DNA of 64,000 nt from Motacilla alba alba. Lineage: Eukaryota > Chordata > Aves > Passeriformes > Motacillidae. Positions 61,239 through 64,000 of the stretch are shown in pieces. Numbering within the stretch: the stretch's first letter is position 1; every line of letters starts with the position of its first letter. The position numbers and the translations under genes were made by a program. The notes under the pieces are model-generated. The model was not told the origin of the DNA. It made no database searches and was given only the letters and a program-made list of their open reading frames with translations. Where the stretch lies: contig NC_052016.1 of assembly GCF_015832195.1 (NCBI RefSeq), forward strand, positions 33,439,129-33,503,128, written 5' to 3'.

Positions 61239-64000
61239 ATTTTAAAATATTCAACATTGCAGGTGTTTCAGAATCCATAAAAAAAGAAAAAATATTTTGA
61301 TTGCACCATTTGGATGCTGGATGAGGGAAAATGTTGCAGACTTCACAGATGCTTTCTAATACAGACAAGTTCCTCTGAAGCTCTAAAGGTGAAAAAATAA
61401 GTATTCAGTCTTTCTACAGTGATAGCATGAGAGGTACAGCCCAGAGGACTGGGGTTTATAAGGTAAAATATAACCTTCATTTCTGTTTACTCTCCTGCCA
61501 GTGAGGCAGCTCCCACAGGAGCTAACATTATCCATGTCCCTGTTTTCCATCAGGGATTCTCACCTTTGCCAGCTCAGCCATTTCACTCTGAGCCAGTTTA
61601 AGAGAAGCTGCACCAACCCTTTGACTACATGGGAAGAATAAGTGAAATTCACTCACTGTTCTTCCACTTGTAAAAGACCACAAGCAACACATGCTGGTGG
61701 TATTTTGTCATGTCTGATACTGGGGCCATCTGCAAACTGGGCAACAGCCTTTACTTTTCACAGTCTCAGGAGAATTGAAATGTACTGCAGGGTCTCTGAA
61801 GTGATCCTTGTGGAGCTGCAGATGATGAGCCAGTCTGTTTAGGAAGGTCCTTTTAATAATACCAAGAAAAACCAGCTTTGCTCACCTGGGCCAGACTCAT
61901 CTCCCATAAATCCAATCTATCCTTCTTCATAATGCTTCACAGATAAACGAATGAAAAACAGAAACAAAGCCTCCAAACAAACACAAACAAACAAAAACAA
62001 TGAAAAACAAACCCATAACCAAGGAGGAAAAACACAAGAAAGAAGAAAATCCTTTCTTGAAAAGATCAGGTCTGACCCTGCAAATGACATTGGGGGTAGC
62101 TTAGTAAAGCTGGATCTCAGGAAGCTCCTGCCACCCAGCCAGCACCATTCAATGGGAGATGGCATCTGTCTTCTGGCCCTGTCCAACTCCAGGCTCTGGT
62201 CCTTCAAGCTGACTGCAGGTACCAATATCAGCATGGATTCATCCTCAAACTTTACAGACTCTGCAGAAGGCTGAATCTGGAGCTGAGAACAACAGGGCAC
62301 CTTGCAACTAAGAACATGCTTTCATCTCTGCAGGACCTGGGGCTATATTTTAAGTGTTGTGGATACATCAGCGGAAGCCTGGAGATTAAATTGTAGATAA
62401 GCAATGGGATCAAGCTACAAAATAGAGATATCATTGCAGCATCTCTGCTTAATTAAAATCCAGGACCCAGATCTGAGTTCAAATTCTGAAATATCCTTAA
62501 AAGTATAGTCTGGATACAGATCTTACTTGAGGCTGATCTTTAATATCAAGTAAAGATTTCTAATATTTCTCTTGCAGGAGTTTCACCACTTATGCCAAAA
62601 GTGCTATTACTTACTGAAATGCTGTTAAGAGTTGAGACAGTGTATTATATACAAATTGCCAGACCTCATTTCTTGTTCATAGATCAGCTTATATGAAAAT
62701 AAGGAGGTGAAAAAAATGGTTGTACATGTGCCAAGGTTTCATCACATTTTCTTTTCCTTCTGATGCATTACTTCATAAGCTTCTCTAGCTCCCTTCCAGC
62801 TGCCTTGCTAGTCAAAACTTCTAGGACCTGAGAGACTATTAGTCCTTGTCCAAAGTAAACTCTTTTGTTGATGCCAAAAAACCTGGGCATCACTTCCACA
62901 ACTTTTACTTCCTCTAAAGCCTTACCACAATACCTCATATCGCACCTTCCCTTTGTCATTAACCCAGCCATGGTGATCAAAATATGCCTTTCTCAGGAGG
63001 CAGTGACATGTATATGCAGTGTGGAGCTGTGCTAACTATGAGGAGCATGAAGGACTGGAAATTCCCTAGCTTTAATAAGAGGCTGCACAGGCATATTATG
63101 GTCTGGGAGTAGAATAATACAATTGTCATGAAGCTGCATATTCTGGGCCTGCTGTCCACAGCTTGCCCAGGTAAAGCATAGGCTGCTGCCTGTGAAAGAA
63201 CATGGACCCAAACAAGAACTCCAGGCTCTTATCTGGTTTAATAATTTCCCTCAACAAAACTGACAGCACAGACTTAGTTCTCTGCTCTGTTCCCATGTGG
63301 TACTGTACAAAGATAAAGAGTGTGGTGGGGAGGATCAAAGACTGCAGCTCGTGACAAGGAAAAGCCCTCTTGTTTTTCACATTCCCTTTGGAATTGGAAG
63401 GAGAAAATTCTGCTGAAGATACATTCCTTGCATTTGTGGGCCCATAACTTCTCAAAAATACTCTGGCATATCTCTCCTTTTGCAATCAAAGAGTCCAGAG
63501 AAAGCACTGCATGGGGGGGCTCAGGGCCCTCCAGCCACAATGGCACTAATAAAGTGACGCAGTCTGTACAGACTAGGAGCTCATGGGTTGAGTTTATTAA
63601 CCATTGGAAATTGCCAGTACTTCACAAAACAAAGCCCTAAACACATGTCTTTTGGGAAATTCTGGCTGACACTCATTGTGGTGGCTGTAGCACTTCCTAA
63701 GAGTTTACTGCTTAAACTATAGCCCATCACACCCACCTGAGGGCCTGCAGACTCAGACATCTCCAGGAATGATGGCCCCTGCAAGCACATTACAGGGACA
63801 ATCTCAGTGCTGGCAGCAACACCTGTGTTCCCATCTCCTCTCTAGTCACCAGTGACACTTAAATTGCAGAGACAGCACAGGCTGTACCTGACTTTGCCAT
63901 ACCCACAGTCATAGATCAGGCAATAGATGAGCCTGTGGTGAATGCAGAGTTAGAGGTGTTATAAAGGAAGCTTTAATTCTATTCCCATGGCAGCTGTTGC
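61239..64000. other. Non-coding DNA, one unexplained minus-strand frame
   Basis: Nothing named. A 70-codon minus-strand frame at 62768-62980 has a protein-like composition: alternating charged and hydrophobic residues, for example VLEVLTSKAAGRELEKLMK. I recognise no family, and no splice acceptor or upstream frame was matched. It could be a fragment of a processed pseudogene or chance. Confidence 0.35.

Noticed and set aside
55434..64000. B4GALT4 exons expected from synteny
   Set aside because: No frame on the minus strand resembles a beta-1,4-galactosyltransferase; the gene is probably outside the window.
1..64000. CRISPR arrays, tRNA or rRNA genes, bacterial or phage systems
   Set aside because: No regularly spaced repeats or RNA gene signatures; introns, CR1 and LTR elements show this is vertebrate chromosomal DNA.

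Overview
This 64 kb window is vertebrate nuclear DNA, most probably from a bird. It is gene-poor and AT-leaning, its introns follow GT-AG rules, and it carries three 5'-truncated CR1 LINE tails. One of these ends in the short ATTCTGTG-type repeats typical of sauropsid, especially avian, CR1. There is also one solo LTR of avian endogenous-retrovirus type. No bacterial-style operons, tRNAs, rRNAs or CRISPR arrays are visible.

Layout. From 1 to about 27 kb there is a gene desert with one CR1, a long TA microsatellite and AT-rich stretches that look like conserved non-coding DNA. At 27.05-28.2 kb a CR1 tail abuts a CpG-rich promoter carrying a cAMP-response element, an E-box and a textbook RFX X-box. 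At 28.87-30.37 kb lie three phase-0 exons of a TEX55-like gene (C3orf30 in mammals). Together they encode a RIIalpha-type dimerisation/docking segment. The first recognised exon contains an in-frame TAG, so the gene either starts downstream of it, is spliced differently from this reading, or is decaying. From 30.4 to 48 kb is intergenic DNA with a third CR1 (37.27-37.70 kb) and a candidate non-coding first exon for the next gene (about 42.75-42.81 kb). At 48.03-53.21 kb a complete uroplakin-1b gene (UPK1B, a tetraspanin) is encoded by seven coding exons, all separated by phase-0 introns, giving 256 residues. Its 3'UTR runs to about 53.8 or 54.3 kb. The remaining 10 kb holds a solo LTR and a second TA microsatellite, with no gene I can identify.

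The order TEX55 then UPK1B on the same strand matches the human 3q13 order IGSF11(-) / TEX55(+) / UPK1B(+) / B4GALT4(-), as I know it. The CpG promoter could therefore be bidirectional, with the first 27 kb lying in the large first intron of IGSF11. I recognise no IGSF11 or B4GALT4 exon, so this is inference only.

The most interesting signal is the TEX55 locus: a reduced docking-domain protein gene whose promoter carries an X-box and CRE, the combination expected for a ciliary or sperm-flagellum gene. It also has a 95-bp tandem duplication that doubles a consensus splice donor, and a premature stop.
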